A DNA stretch of 64,000 nt, taken from the NCBI GenBank assembly GCA_964552795.1, contig CAZKIO010000013.1, forward strand, positions 1 through 64,000. The letters run 5' to 3'. This document shows positions 18,106-27,255 of the stretch, in pieces (position 1 is the stretch's first letter; each line of letters begins with the position of its first letter). The notes under the pieces are model-generated. The model was not told the DNA's origin. It worked only from the letters and a program-made list of their open reading frames with translations, and ran no database searches. Made by a program: the position numbers and the translations under genes. This stretch comes from JAEUHZ01 sp964552795. Lineage in GTDB: Bacteria > Planctomycetota > UBA1135 > GCA-002686595.

Positions 18106-18188
18106 GGCGTCCTCCGATCCCGGTTCTTGTTCCGGGCCGACGGATGATCCGTCGGCATTCCACGAGTCTCTAGGATAGTCCGACCGCG

Positions 18189-19232
18189 ATGGTTGCAGGC
18201 AAGCGGATCATGATCCTCGCCGCGTGGGCCCTGTGCGCCGCGCAGGCGGGCCCCCGGACCGCGCAGGAGCTGTGGGCCGGCGGCCTGCGCGCCGAGGCGA
18301 TCGAGCGGTTGCGCGAGGAGATCGCGAGCGGCGCAGACGCGGACGCTCGCCGCAGGCTGGTCGTGTGGCAGCTGGGCGTGCATCGCTACCAGGCGGCGCT
18401 CGCCGACGCGCGCGACTGCGGCTCCGCCTGCGACGCGCTGCGCGCGGAAGCGCTCTACCACCTGGGCGAGTACGCACGCGCGGTCGAGCTCCTGTCGGAG
18501 CGCGATCCGCTGCAGGTCCTGTGGAAGGTCGACGCGCTGGAGGCGTTGTCGCGCTTCGCGGATTCCGACGCGGCCCTGGCGCGAGCGCGCGCGCTGGTGG
18601 GCGAGGACGATCCGCGCGTGCTGGGCGCCGAGGGACGGCGCCTCGCGCGCGGCGGTCGGTTCGAGGAGGCGGCCGCGCGATTCCGCGCCGCCGTCGCGCG
18701 CGATCCCGTCGACGGCGAGGCGCTGTTCGGCCTGGGGCGCGCGCTGGTGCAGGCCGGGCGCCGCGAGGAAGGTCTGGCCGTGCTGCAACGCCACCGCGAC
18801 CTGGTGCCGCTGCTCGACGCGTTCGAGTTCGCGCGCCGGGGCGTCGATCTCGCGCCCGCGCACGGACCCAACTGGACCGCGCTGGCGGACGCCGAGCGCG
18901 GATTGGGACGCCTGGACCGCGCCGAGCAGGCCTACCGCCGCGCCGCGGAGCTGTGCTCGGGCGAGGACCGCGTGCCGAATGCGCTGCGCTGGGCACGCCT
19001 CATGGCGCAGGATCGCGGCGACGTGCAGGCCGCCGTGGACCTTCTGCTGCGCACCGCGGCCGCGACGCGGGACGTGCGCCTGCACGTGCGCGCCGGCGAC
19101 CTCCTCTTGTCGGCGCGGCGCGCGGGCGAGGCGGCCGCGCAGTACGAACGCGCGCTGGCGTTGCGGCCGGACGACGCGGAGATCCAGGAACGCCTCGCGC
19201 GCGCGCGCCGCGCGGCGGAGGCGCCGCGATGA
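18189..19232 (+). CDS. TPR-repeat protein, probably exported
   Basis: 347 residues with a hydrophobic N terminus (MVAGKRIMILAAWALCAAQAG) that looks like a signal peptide, followed by at least six TPR-like helix pairs (for example ALFGLGRALVQAGRREEGLAVL and NWTALADAERGLGRLDRAEQAYRRA). A second ATG at 18210 would also leave a signal peptide. Its stop overlaps the start of the next gene in ATGA, so the two are translationally coupled. This suggests that the TPR protein and the FG-GAP lipoprotein work together. Role unknown. Confidence 0.83.
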   Translation: MVAGKRIMILAAWALCAAQAGPRTAQELWAGGLRAEAIERLREEIASGADADARRRLVVWQLGVHRYQAALADARDCGSACDALRAEALYHLGEYARAVELLSERDPLQVLWKVDALEALSRFADSDAALARARALVGEDDPRVLGAEGRRLARGGRFEEAAARFRAAVARDPVDGEALFGLGRALVQAGRREEGLAVLQRHRDLVPLLDAFEFARRGVDLAPAHGPNWTALADAERGLGRLDRAEQAYRRAAELCSGEDRVPNALRWARLMAQDRGDVQAAVDLLLRTAAATRDVRLHVRAGDLLLSARRAGEAAAQYERALALRPDDAEIQERLARARRAAEAPR

Positions 19233-20959
19233 GACGCGAGCGCGGCCCTGCGCCGGTCCTGCTCGTCGCGTTGCTGTGCGCCTGCTCGGGAGAGCGCGGG
19301 CCGGAGCGCGTGCCGGTCGCGCGGTCCGGGATCGCGTTCGAGGACGTCAGCGCGACGTCGGGCATCGACTTCGTCCACGACGCGGGCCCGACCGCCGAGA
19401 AGCACTTGCCCGAAACCATGGGCGCGGGCGCGGCCCTGTTCGACGCCGACGAGGACGGCGACCTCGACGTGTACCTCGTGCAGGGCGGTCCGCTGCCCGC
19501 GCCCGGGGGCGGGCCCGACCGGTTCGCCGATGCGAACGACGCGGCCCGCCCGGCGAACCGCATGTACCTGAACGACGGCCGCGGCCGGTTCCGCGACGCC
19601 ACGCGCGAGTCCGGCGACGCCGCGGACCGCCGCTACGGGATGGGCGCGGCGGTGGGCGATGCCGACGGCGACGGCCACGAGGACCTGTACCTCACCAACC
19701 TGGGTGCCGACGTCCTCTTGCGCGGCGACGGGCACGCGCGCTTCCGCGACGTCACGCGCGCCAGCGGCATCGACGATCCGCGCTGGACCACGGGCGCGGC
19801 GTTCTTCGACGCGGATCTCGACGGCGATCTCGATCTGTTCGTGACCAGCTACGTCGCGGTCGATCTCGCGGACCCGCAGTGGTGCGGCGAGCGGCGCGCG
19901 GGCTGGCGCAGCTACTGCCACCCCGACCGCTACCCCGGCGCGGAGGACCGTTTCTGGCGCAACCGCGGCGACGGCACGTTCGAGGACCGCACGCGCGAGG
20001 CCGGGTTCGACGATCCCGGCGGCAAGGGCCTGTGCGTGCTGGCCAGCGACCTCGACGGCGACGGGATCGTCGACCTCTACGTCGCCAACGACAGCACGGA
20101 GAACCGGCTGTACCGCGGGCGCGGCGACGGCACCTTCGAGGAATCGACGCTGCTGTCGGGCACGGGTGTCGACCGCTACGGTCGCACGGAGGCGAGCATG
20201 GGCGTCGCCGCGGGCGACGTCGACGGCGACCTTGACCTCGACCTGTTCGTCACCGGCTTCGACGACGAGTCCGACACGCTGTACACGAACCAGGGCAGCG
20301 GCGTGTTCGAGGACCGCACCGTGCAGGCGGGGTTGGAGCTGGCGACGCGCCTGCCGGTGGGGTTCGGCTGCGCGCTCGAAGACTTCGACCTCGACGGCGT
20401 GCTCGACCTCGCGATCACGAACGGCCACATCGTCGACAACATCGCGCTGTATCACGACGGCAAGACGCACGCGCAGCGTTCGATCCTGTATCGGGGACTC
20501 GGCGGCGGACGGTTCGAAGACGTCTCGGAGGCGGAAGGCGTGTTCGCGCGCGAGGCGCTGGTCGGCCGCGGCCTGTACGCCGGCGACCTGGACGGCGACG
20601 GCGCGCCGGATCTCCTGCTGACGCAGTGCGGCGGCGCGCCGCGCGTCTTCCGGAATCGTTCGCAGGGGCGCTCGATCACCTGCATGGGGCTGCCGCACGG
20701 CGCGCGCGTCGAACTCCACACCGGGGACGGCGCGGCGGCGACGAAGGGCCAGGTCCGCGAGGCGCTCCCGGCGCCGTCGTACCTGGGACAGGGCGCGCGC
20801 GAGCCGCGCTTCGGCGTGCCCGCGGGCCAGCGCGCGGTGCTCGTGCGCGTGCGTCCGCCCGGCGGTGCGTGGTCGGAGTTCCGCCTCGATCCGCCGCTCG
20901 AGCGCGGCCGACTGCGCTTCGCGCGCGACGCGGACGGCGGACTCGCGCTCGCGCGTTGA
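19229..20959 (+). CDS. FG-GAP/ASPIC (CRTAC1-like) repeat lipoprotein
   Basis: 576 residues. The N terminus has a lipoprotein-like signal (VLLVALLCACSG, Cys as candidate lipid site). The body is a beta-propeller of FG-GAP/VCBS units with at least seven Ca-binding loops of the DxDxDGxxD type, such as DADEDGDLD, DADGDGHED, DLDGDGIVD and DLDGDGAPD, each followed by a strand like DLYVxN or DLFVTxY. The end (RPPGGAWSEFRLDPPLERGRL) resembles the ASPIC/UnbV domain. Such proteins are extracellular and bind ligands or partners. It is coupled to the preceding TPR gene by a 4-nt overlap. Confidence 0.9.
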   Translation: MRRERGPAPVLLVALLCACSGERGPERVPVARSGIAFEDVSATSGIDFVHDAGPTAEKHLPETMGAGAALFDADEDGDLDVYLVQGGPLPAPGGGPDRFADANDAARPANRMYLNDGRGRFRDATRESGDAADRRYGMGAAVGDADGDGHEDLYLTNLGADVLLRGDGHARFRDVTRASGIDDPRWTTGAAFFDADLDGDLDLFVTSYVAVDLADPQWCGERRAGWRSYCHPDRYPGAEDRFWRNRGDGTFEDRTREAGFDDPGGKGLCVLASDLDGDGIVDLYVANDSTENRLYRGRGDGTFEESTLLSGTGVDRYGRTEASMGVAAGDVDGDLDLDLFVTGFDDESDTLYTNQGSGVFEDRTVQAGLELATRLPVGFGCALEDFDLDGVLDLAITNGHIVDNIALYHDGKTHAQRSILYRGLGGGRFEDVSEAEGVFAREALVGRGLYAGDLDGDGAPDLLLTQCGGAPRVFRNRSQGRSITCMGLPHGARVELHTGDGAAATKGQVREALPAPSYLGQGAREPRFGVPAGQRAVLVRVRPPGGAWSEFRLDPPLERGRLRFARDADGGLALAR

Positions 20960-20991
20960 GGCGCGTGCGCGCAGCGGCTAACGTCCCGCGC

Positions 20992-23412
20992 ATGCAGCTC
21001 CCCGACTACGAGAAGCTCGGCGTCTTCTACCTGGGCAAGGACTACGACCTCGCGACGCGCACACGCCGCGCGACGCCGGTCCTCTACGACAGCCAGGACC
21101 TGACGACGCACGCCGTGTGCGTCGGGATGACCGGCAGCGGCAAGACCGGGTTGTGCATCGGCCTGCTCGAAGAGGCCGCGATCGACGGCATCCCCGCCCT
21201 CGTGATCGACCCCAAGGGCGACCTCGCCAACCTCCTGCTGCAGTTCCCCGAGTTGCGCCCCGCGGATTTCGCGCCCTGGATCGACCCCGAGGAGGCGCGG
21301 CGCAACGGTCAGACGGTCGAGCAGGCGGCGCAGGCCGCGGCCGAGCGCGCACGCCGGGGGCTCGCGGAGTGGGATCAGGATCCCGCGCGCATCGCGCGCC
21401 TCTCCGCCGCGGCGGAGTACAAGGTGTGGACGCCGGGCAGCACGGCCGGCGCGCCCGTCTCCATCCTGAGGTCCTTCGCCGCGCCGCCGCGCGCGCTGGT
21501 CGAGGACTCCGAGCTGTTCGCCGAGCGCGTCGCCGGCACGGCGACCGCGCTGCTCGGCCTCGTCGGCGTCGACGCCGATCCGCTGCAGAGCCGCGAGCAC
21601 ATCCTGATCGCCAACGTCCTCGACCGGGCGTGGCGCGCGGGGCAGGACCTCGACCTCGCCGCGCTGATCGGCGCGATCCAGGCGCCGCCCATGCAGCGCG
21701 TCGGCGTGTTCGAGCTGGAGGCGTTCTACCCGGCCAAGGAGCGCTTCGAGCTGGCGATGCGCCTCAACAACCTGCTGGCCTCCCCCACGTTCGCGGCCTG
21801 GCTGGAGGGCGAGCCGCTGGACGTCGGCGCCGCGCTGCACGCGCCGGACGGCCGGCCGCGGGTCTCGATCTACTCGATCGCGCACCTGTCGGACCCCGAG
21901 CGCATGTTCTTCGTGTCGCTGCTGCTCAACCAGACCCTGGCCTGGATGCGCACGCAGAGCGGCACGTCGAGCCTGCGCGCCATCGTCTACATGGACGAGA
22001 TCGCGGGCTATTTCCCGCCGGTGGCGCGGCCGCCCAGCAAGGCCCCGCTGCTCACGCTGCTCAAGCAGGGGCGCGCGTTCGGCGTGGGCGTCGTCCTCGC
22101 CACGCAGAACCCGGTCGACCTCGACTACAAGGGGCTCGCCAACTGCGGCACGTGGTTCGTCGGCCGTCTGCAGACCGAACGCGACAAGGCGCGGCTGCTC
22201 GAGGGCCTGGAGGGCGCCGCGCCGGGCGCCTTCGACCGCGGAGCGCTCGAACAGACGCTCGCGTCGCTGGGCAAGCGCGTCTTCCTGCTGCACAACGTGC
22301 ACGAGCCCGCGCCGCGCACCTTCGAGACGCGCTACGTGTTGTCCCACCTGTGCGGCCCGCTGACCCGCGCGCAGATCCAGCGGCTCAAGCCGGCGGCCGC
22401 CGACGCGGCACCGGGCGGTGCAACGCCTGCACGCGCGGCCGCAGGCATTCCGGCATCCGCCGCGGCACGACCCGCGCAGCCCGCCGCTGCTCCGGCGGCG
22501 ACGGCATCTGCGCTGCCGGTCCTGCCTCCCGGGATCGTGCAGCACTTCCTGCCGGCGCGCGACCCGGCGCGGCGCGGAGCGCCGTTCGAGCCCGCGCTGT
22601 TCGCCGCCGTGCGCGTCTACTTCAGCGACGCGCGCCTGGGCGTCGCGTCCGAGGTCGAGAAGAACCTGCTGGTCGTCATCCGCGACGGACCGATCGCGGT
22701 GGACTGGGCCGAGGCCGTCGAGGCCGCCTGCGACGAACGCACGCTGACCCCGGCGGCGCCGGATGGCGCGGTGTTCACGGCGCTGCCCGGCGCCGCGGCG
22801 AAGCCGCGCAGCTACGACGCATGGAAACGCGCGCTCGCCGACCGGATGGCGCGCACCGCGACGCTGGAGCTCCCGAAGAGCCCCAGCCTGGGCCTCGTGT
22901 CGGAGCCCGGCGAGGACGAGCGCTCGTTCCGCCTGCGCCTCGCGCAGGCCGCGCGCGAAGAGCGCGACCGCGCGAAGGAGAAGCTGCGCGCGCAGTTCGG
23001 CAAACGGCGTGGGACGCTCGAGGAGCGACTGCGCCGCGCGCGCCAGGCGGTCGAACGCGAGGCCGAGCAGGCGCGGGACGCCAAGCTGGGCGGAGCGATC
23101 TCGTTCGGCTCCGCCCTGCTGGGCGCGCTGATGGGTCGCAAGGCGGCTTCCGCGGCCAACGTCGGGCGGGCGGCGACCGTCGCGCGCAGCGCCGGCCGCG
23201 CGCTGAAGCAGTCGGGGGACGTCGGCCGGGCCCGGGAGACGGTGGCCGCGCTCGAGGCGCAGCTCGCCGAACTCGACGCGGCGATCGAGGCCGAGGTGCG
23301 CGCGATCGAGGCGCGGACGGATCCGCTGACCGAGCGATTGGAGACGGTCACGCTGCGCCCGAAGAAGGGCAACGTGACCGTCCGTCTTCTGACGCTGGTG
23401 TGGGTCCAGTAG
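20992..23412 (+). CDS. HerA/FtsK-like P-loop ATPase
   Basis: 806 residues of the HerA-like helicase/pump superfamily (DUF853/DUF87-like). Walker A is GMTGSGKTG (about 45-53), followed by IPALVIDPKGDLANL, which is characteristic. Walker B is IVYMDEIAGY (about 332-341), and VLATQNPVDLDYKGLANC with FVGRLQTERDK is the sensor region. An Ala/Pro-rich linker occupies about 460-505; the C-terminal third has long charged coiled coils (about 640-770) around a short Gly/Ala hydrophobic patch. Family members couple ATP hydrolysis to DNA or protein movement. No NurA nuclease gene is next to it, so a repair role is not supported. It stands alone, 32 nt after the FG-GAP gene. Confidence 0.88.
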   Translation: MQLPDYEKLGVFYLGKDYDLATRTRRATPVLYDSQDLTTHAVCVGMTGSGKTGLCIGLLEEAAIDGIPALVIDPKGDLANLLLQFPELRPADFAPWIDPEEARRNGQTVEQAAQAAAERARRGLAEWDQDPARIARLSAAAEYKVWTPGSTAGAPVSILRSFAAPPRALVEDSELFAERVAGTATALLGLVGVDADPLQSREHILIANVLDRAWRAGQDLDLAALIGAIQAPPMQRVGVFELEAFYPAKERFELAMRLNNLLASPTFAAWLEGEPLDVGAALHAPDGRPRVSIYSIAHLSDPERMFFVSLLLNQTLAWMRTQSGTSSLRAIVYMDEIAGYFPPVARPPSKAPLLTLLKQGRAFGVGVVLATQNPVDLDYKGLANCGTWFVGRLQTERDKARLLEGLEGAAPGAFDRGALEQTLASLGKRVFLLHNVHEPAPRTFETRYVLSHLCGPLTRAQIQRLKPAAADAAPGGATPARAAAGIPASAAARPAQPAAAPAATASALPVLPPGIVQHFLPARDPARRGAPFEPALFAAVRVYFSDARLGVASEVEKNLLVVIRDGPIAVDWAEAVEAACDERTLTPAAPDGAVFTALPGAAAKPRSYDAWKRALADRMARTATLELPKSPSLGLVSEPGEDERSFRLRLAQAAREERDRAKEKLRAQFGKRRGTLEERLRRARQAVEREAEQARDAKLGGAISFGSALLGALMGRKAASAANVGRAATVARSAGRALKQSGDVGRARETVAALEAQLAELDAAIEAEVRAIEARTDPLTERLETVTLRPKKGNVTVRLLTLVWVQ

Positions 23413-23422
23413 CCGCGCGACG

Positions 23423-23857
23423 TCAGCGCAGCGCGATCGACGGATCGCCGGCGGGCTTGGCGGGAGCCTTGCGCGGCCCTTCTTCGCCGCCGTGCGTGGC
23501 GGGCTGGCCGTCGAAGCGCTGCGTGTTCGTCAGCGCGCCCTTGGCATCGTAGACCGAAACGAAGGCCTGACCGTCCTTGTCCAGGCCCAGGCGCGCGCGC
23601 ACGCGGCCGTCGCGGTCCTGGAACGCGAGCGACGGCGTGTCGGTGCGGTACGCGTCGATCGTGACGCGCGTGCGCCCGCCCTCGTCGCGCAGCACGAGCC
23701 GCTCGCCGTAGACGATGTCGCACACGGCCGGCGCCGCGGCGGCGAGTCCCAGCGTCGCCACGCCCAGCATCGCGATCAGTCCGGCGCCCCTCCAGCGGCG
23801 ATGGGAGCGTTCGAGTCGTTCCAGGCGGGCGGTCAACGCGTTCATGTCGTGGTTCAT
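23423..23857 (-). CDS. Small single-pass membrane protein with beta repeats
   Basis: 144 residues. A short charged N-terminal coil (MNHDMNALTARLERLERSHRRWR) leads into one transmembrane helix (about 26-45), then an extracytoplasmic part with repeated motifs of the form LxDxxGxxRxxLGLxxDG (ERLVLRDEGGRTRVTID; FQDRDGRVRARLGLDKDG). The tail is Pro/Lys/Gly-rich. Such short repeats occur in many uncharacterised bacterial proteins. The start is firmly set by a strong ribosome binding site. The gene is convergent with the HerA-like gene, 10 nt away. Confidence 0.8.
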   Translation of the reverse strand: MNHDMNALTARLERLERSHRRWRGAGLIAMLGVATLGLAAAAPAVCDIVYGERLVLRDEGGRTRVTIDAYRTDTPSLAFQDRDGRVRARLGLDKDGQAFVSVYDAKGALTNTQRFDGQPATHGGEEGPRKAPAKPAGDPSIALR

Positions 23858-23862
23858 GGTCT

Positions 23863-23868
23863 CCTCCT
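23863..23868 (-). promoter_or_regulatory. Strong Shine-Dalgarno site AGGAGG
   Basis: On the minus strand the sequence GAGGAGGAGACC precedes the ATG at 23855-23857, giving AGGAGG with a 5-nt spacer. It is one of the few consensus sites in a window where most starts lack one, and it decides the start of the small membrane protein over longer upstream readings. Confidence 0.8.
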
Positions 23869-24038
23869 CGGGCGGCGCGGTTCGGGCGCTCGCTCCGCCC
23901 CCATCCTGCCGCCCGGCGGCCCGCAGGGAACCCCGGGGGTCCGGCCTTTCCGCGCTCTTGCCGATTCCTTGCGCCCGGCGACCGTTTCGCGCGGCGCGGA
24001 CCTGTCGGCTCCGTGCCCGCGCGGGTATCCCTTGAGAC

Positions 24039-27000
24039 ATGGCCCGGTGTGCGCCGACGGTTGCCAGGATGCGCCTCCTCGCCCTCTCGGCTGCGTTGGC
24101 CGCGCTCGCGCCGCTCGCCCGCGCGCAGTGGCCGCCGGGCTTCGCCAGCACCCCTGTCGCGTCGGGCTGGGACCAGCCCACGGGCCTCGTCTACGCCGCC
24201 GACGGCCGCCTCCTGGTGTGGGAGAAGGCCGGGCGCGTGTGGCAGGTCGTGAACGGCGTGAAGTCCGCCGCGCCGCTGATCGACATCGCCGAGGAGGTCG
24301 GCAACTGGCGCGACCACGGATTGCTCGGCTTCGCGCTCGATCCCGCCTTCCTGCAGAACGGCCGCGTGTACCTCTTGTACGTGGTCGACTACCACCACCT
24401 GCGCTGGTTCGGCACGCCGAGCTACGACCCGAACTCGAACCAGTACTTCCGCGACACGATCGGGCGGATCACGCGCTTCACGCTCGATCTCAACGCGCAG
24501 CCGCCGACGGTCGTGCCCGGTTCGCGCGCCGTGCTCGTCGGCGAATCGATGAGCACGGGCATCCCGATCTGCAACCAGTCGCACGGCGTCGGTTCGCTCG
24601 TGTTCGGCTCCGACGGCACCTTGCTGGCCTCCACCGGCGATTCCGCCAGCTACGACGCGGTCGACACCGGCGGCAACGCGCCCGGCAGCAGCAACACGGC
24701 GCTGGCCGAGGGCATCCTGCGCGCCAAGGAGGACGTGGGCGCGTTCCGCGCGCAGCTCGTCGACGGCCTGAACGGCAAGATCCTGCGCATCGATCCCGCG
24801 ACCGGCGACGGGGTCGCCGGCAACCCGTTCTACGCGGCGGCGGCGCCGCGTTCGCCGCGCTCGCGCGTATGGGCGCTGGGCCTGCGCAACCCGTTCCGCT
24901 TCGGGCGCGAAGCCGGTTCGGGCAGCGCGGACCCGGCGGCGGCCAACCCCGGGCGCCTGTGGATCGGCGACGTCGGCTGGAGCTCGTGGGAAGAGCTCGA
25001 TCGCTGCGTGAAGCCCGGGCAGAACTTCGGCTGGCCGCTGTACGAGGGGCTCGAAGCGCACCCGCAGTACGCCGCGCAGACGACGGTGAACCTGGACGCG
25101 CCGAACCCGTTGTCCGGCGCGGGCGGCTGCGCGCAGCCCTTCCTGCCGTTCCGCAGCCTGCTCGTGCAGGATGTGCAGGGCACGCCGTCGTGGCCCAACC
25201 CCTGCGATCCCGCGCAGCAGATCCCCGCGTCGATCCCGCGGTTCGTGCACGCGCGCGGCGTCCTCGACTGGTTCCACGGTTCGGGGCCGGCGCGCGCGCC
25301 GGTGTTCCAGGGCGGCGCCGCGGCCGTCGTCCCGATCGGCGCGCCCGGAGCGCCGATCCAGGGCCCGCAGTTCGGCGGCAGCAGTTCGACGGGCGGCACG
25401 TGGTACGGCGGCACCGATTTCCCGCCCGCCTACCGGGACGCGTACTACTTCGCCGACTACGCGGCGGGCTGGATCCGCCAGGTCGTGGTCGACGGCCGCG
25501 CCGTCCCGACCGACGTGCTGCCGTTCGGCCAGGGCGGCGAGGTCTCCGGCGTCGTGGCGCTGGCCACCGATCCCGTGCAGGGCGGACTGACCTTCATCCG
25601 CTACTCCGAGACCGGCGGACCGATCGAGATCCGCCGCGTGTTCCACACGCCGAACCTGCCGCCGGTCGCCGTCGCGCAGCCGGGCGCGAGCCACGGCCCC
25701 GTGCCGCTGCAGGTGCAGTTCTCGAGCGCTGGGAGCAGCGATCCGGAGAACCAGCCGCTCACGTTCTCGTGGGATTTCGGCGACGGGACGACGAGCACGC
25801 TGGCCGACCCCGTGCACGTCTACGACGCGCTCGCCGACGTCACCGCCGCGGGCACGATCATCGCGCGCGTGTTCGAGTTGAACCCGCCGCATCCCACCGG
25901 CGGCGGGAGCTGGAACCCCGAGACCATCCGCGACGGCGACACGCCGCCCGCCGGATCGAACGACAGCGCGCGCCAGTACGACACCTTCCATTCGGGCGCG
26001 CAGGGCGACTTCGACTGGATCGGCTACGCCTTCCCCGCGCCGCGCACGTTCCGCGCGCTGCAGTTCCAGGAGGGCATCCACTTCTTCGACGGCGGCTGGT
26101 TCGACCAGGTGCGCGTCGAGGTCGGGAACGGAGCGTCCTGGACGCCGGTCGCGGGGCTCGTCGTCGCGCCGCAGTATCCCGGGAACAACGGGATCTCCTA
26201 CGAGACGTTCCGGTTCGACTTCGCGCCCGCGACCGGCACGCACATCCGCATCGCGGGCGCGCCGGGCGGCTCCGCCGACTTCATCAGCGTGGGCGAACTG
26301 CGCGTGTGGGCCGAGGATCCGGTGCTCCTCACGCAGCCGGCGCGGCGCGACGTGACGCTCACCGTGCGCGACCCGCTGGGCGGCACTGCCACGGCGACGG
26401 TGCTGGTGTCGCTCAACAACACTCCGCCGCAGGTGACCATCACGAGCCCGGTCCACGGCTCGACCTACTCCCTGGGCGGCCCGGCCTCGATCCCGTTGAC
26501 GGCGAACATCGTCGACGCGGAGCACGCCCCCGGCCAGCTCGCCTGCGCGTGGCAGACCATCCTGCACCACAACACGCACTCGCATCCCGAGCCGATCGAC
26601 GCGTCCTGCGCGACGACCACGCTGATCACGCCCGAGGGCTGCGACGGCGACGCGTTCGCGTTCGAGATCGTCCTGACCGTCACCGATGCCGCCGGGCTGG
26701 CGACCACGGCGCGCTCCTGGATCCATCCCGATTGCGTGCCGGTGCGGATCTGCCCGGGCGACGGCAGCGGGACCGCGTGCCCGTGCGGCAACCCGGGCGC
26801 GACCGGCCGCGGGTGCGAGAACTCGTTCACGACCGGCGGCGGATCGCTGTCGGCCAGCGGCTCGGCGCGCGTCACGGCCGACACGGCCGCGCTGGCCGCA
26901 GCGGGCCTGCCTCCGGCCGCGACGGTGCTCTTCTTCCAGGGCGACGCGCTGGTCGCGGGCGGCCTGGGCGCCCCGTTCGGCGACGGCCTGCGCTGCGTCG

Positions 27001-27215
27001 CCGGGAGCGTCGTGCGGCTGGGCGTGCGGACCGCCGCCGGCGGCGCGGCCGCGCTGGGCCCGGCGGCCGGCGATGCACCGCTCTCCGTCCTCGGCGGACT
27101 CCCGCCCGAGGGCGGCGTGCGCAACTACCAGTGCTGGTATCGCAACTCGGCGGCGTTCTGCACCAGCGCGCTCTTCAACCTCTCGAACGCGGTGCGCATC
27201 ACCTGGATTCCTTGA
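24039..27215 (+). CDS. Secreted glucose/sorbosone dehydrogenase-like protein with PKD, discoidin-like and CPCGN C-terminal domains
   Basis: 1058 residues with a signal peptide (cleavage likely after APLARAQ). Residues ~35-530 form a beta-propeller of the PQQ-type glucose/sorbosone dehydrogenase family (GWDQPTGLVYAADGRLLVWEKAGRV; DHGLLGFALDP; LNGKILRIDP; WGLRNPFRF-like LRNPFRFGRE). A PKD domain starts near 540 (DPENQPLTFSWDFGDGTT) and resumes near 768 (VTLTVRDPLGGTATATVLV); between them, about 613-757, sits a discoidin (F5/8C)-like domain. A second Ig-like unit follows to ~900. Residues 905-1058 are the CPCGN-type C-terminal domain shared with other secreted proteins here. Probably a surface sugar oxidase; PQQ binding is not proven. 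ATG 24069 is an alternative start. Confidence 0.88.
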   Translation: MARCAPTVARMRLLALSAALAALAPLARAQWPPGFASTPVASGWDQPTGLVYAADGRLLVWEKAGRVWQVVNGVKSAAPLIDIAEEVGNWRDHGLLGFALDPAFLQNGRVYLLYVVDYHHLRWFGTPSYDPNSNQYFRDTIGRITRFTLDLNAQPPTVVPGSRAVLVGESMSTGIPICNQSHGVGSLVFGSDGTLLASTGDSASYDAVDTGGNAPGSSNTALAEGILRAKEDVGAFRAQLVDGLNGKILRIDPATGDGVAGNPFYAAAAPRSPRSRVWALGLRNPFRFGREAGSGSADPAAANPGRLWIGDVGWSSWEELDRCVKPGQNFGWPLYEGLEAHPQYAAQTTVNLDAPNPLSGAGGCAQPFLPFRSLLVQDVQGTPSWPNPCDPAQQIPASIPRFVHARGVLDWFHGSGPARAPVFQGGAAAVVPIGAPGAPIQGPQFGGSSSTGGTWYGGTDFPPAYRDAYYFADYAAGWIRQVVVDGRAVPTDVLPFGQGGEVSGVVALATDPVQGGLTFIRYSETGGPIEIRRVFHTPNLPPVAVAQPGASHGPVPLQVQFSSAGSSDPENQPLTFSWDFGDGTTSTLADPVHVYDALADVTAAGTIIARVFELNPPHPTGGGSWNPETIRDGDTPPAGSNDSARQYDTFHSGAQGDFDWIGYAFPAPRTFRALQFQEGIHFFDGGWFDQVRVEVGNGASWTPVAGLVVAPQYPGNNGISYETFRFDFAPATGTHIRIAGAPGGSADFISVGELRVWAEDPVLLTQPARRDVTLTVRDPLGGTATATVLVSLNNTPPQVTITSPVHGSTYSLGGPASIPLTANIVDAEHAPGQLACAWQTILHHNTHSHPEPIDASCATTTLITPEGCDGDAFAFEIVLTVTDAAGLATTARSWIHPDCVPVRICPGDGSGTACPCGNPGATGRGCENSFTTGGGSLSASGSARVTADTAALAAAGLPPAATVLFFQGDALVAGGLGAPFGDGLRCVAGSVVRLGVRTAAGGAAALGPAAGDAPLSVLGGLPPEGGVRNYQCWYRNSAAFCTSALFNLSNAVRITWIP
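26751..27215 (+). repeat. CPCGN-type C-terminal domain, copy A
   Basis: Last ~154 residues of the sugar-dehydrogenase-like protein. It opens with CPGDGSGTACPCGNPG and has FFQGDALV, PFGDGLRCVAGSVVRLG and YQCWYRNSAAFCT, ending FNLSNAVRITWIP at the stop codon. Confidence 0.9.
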
Positions 27216-27255
27216 CCTGGACGGCGCGGGTCCTTCCACTCTGCGTGGAGCACGC

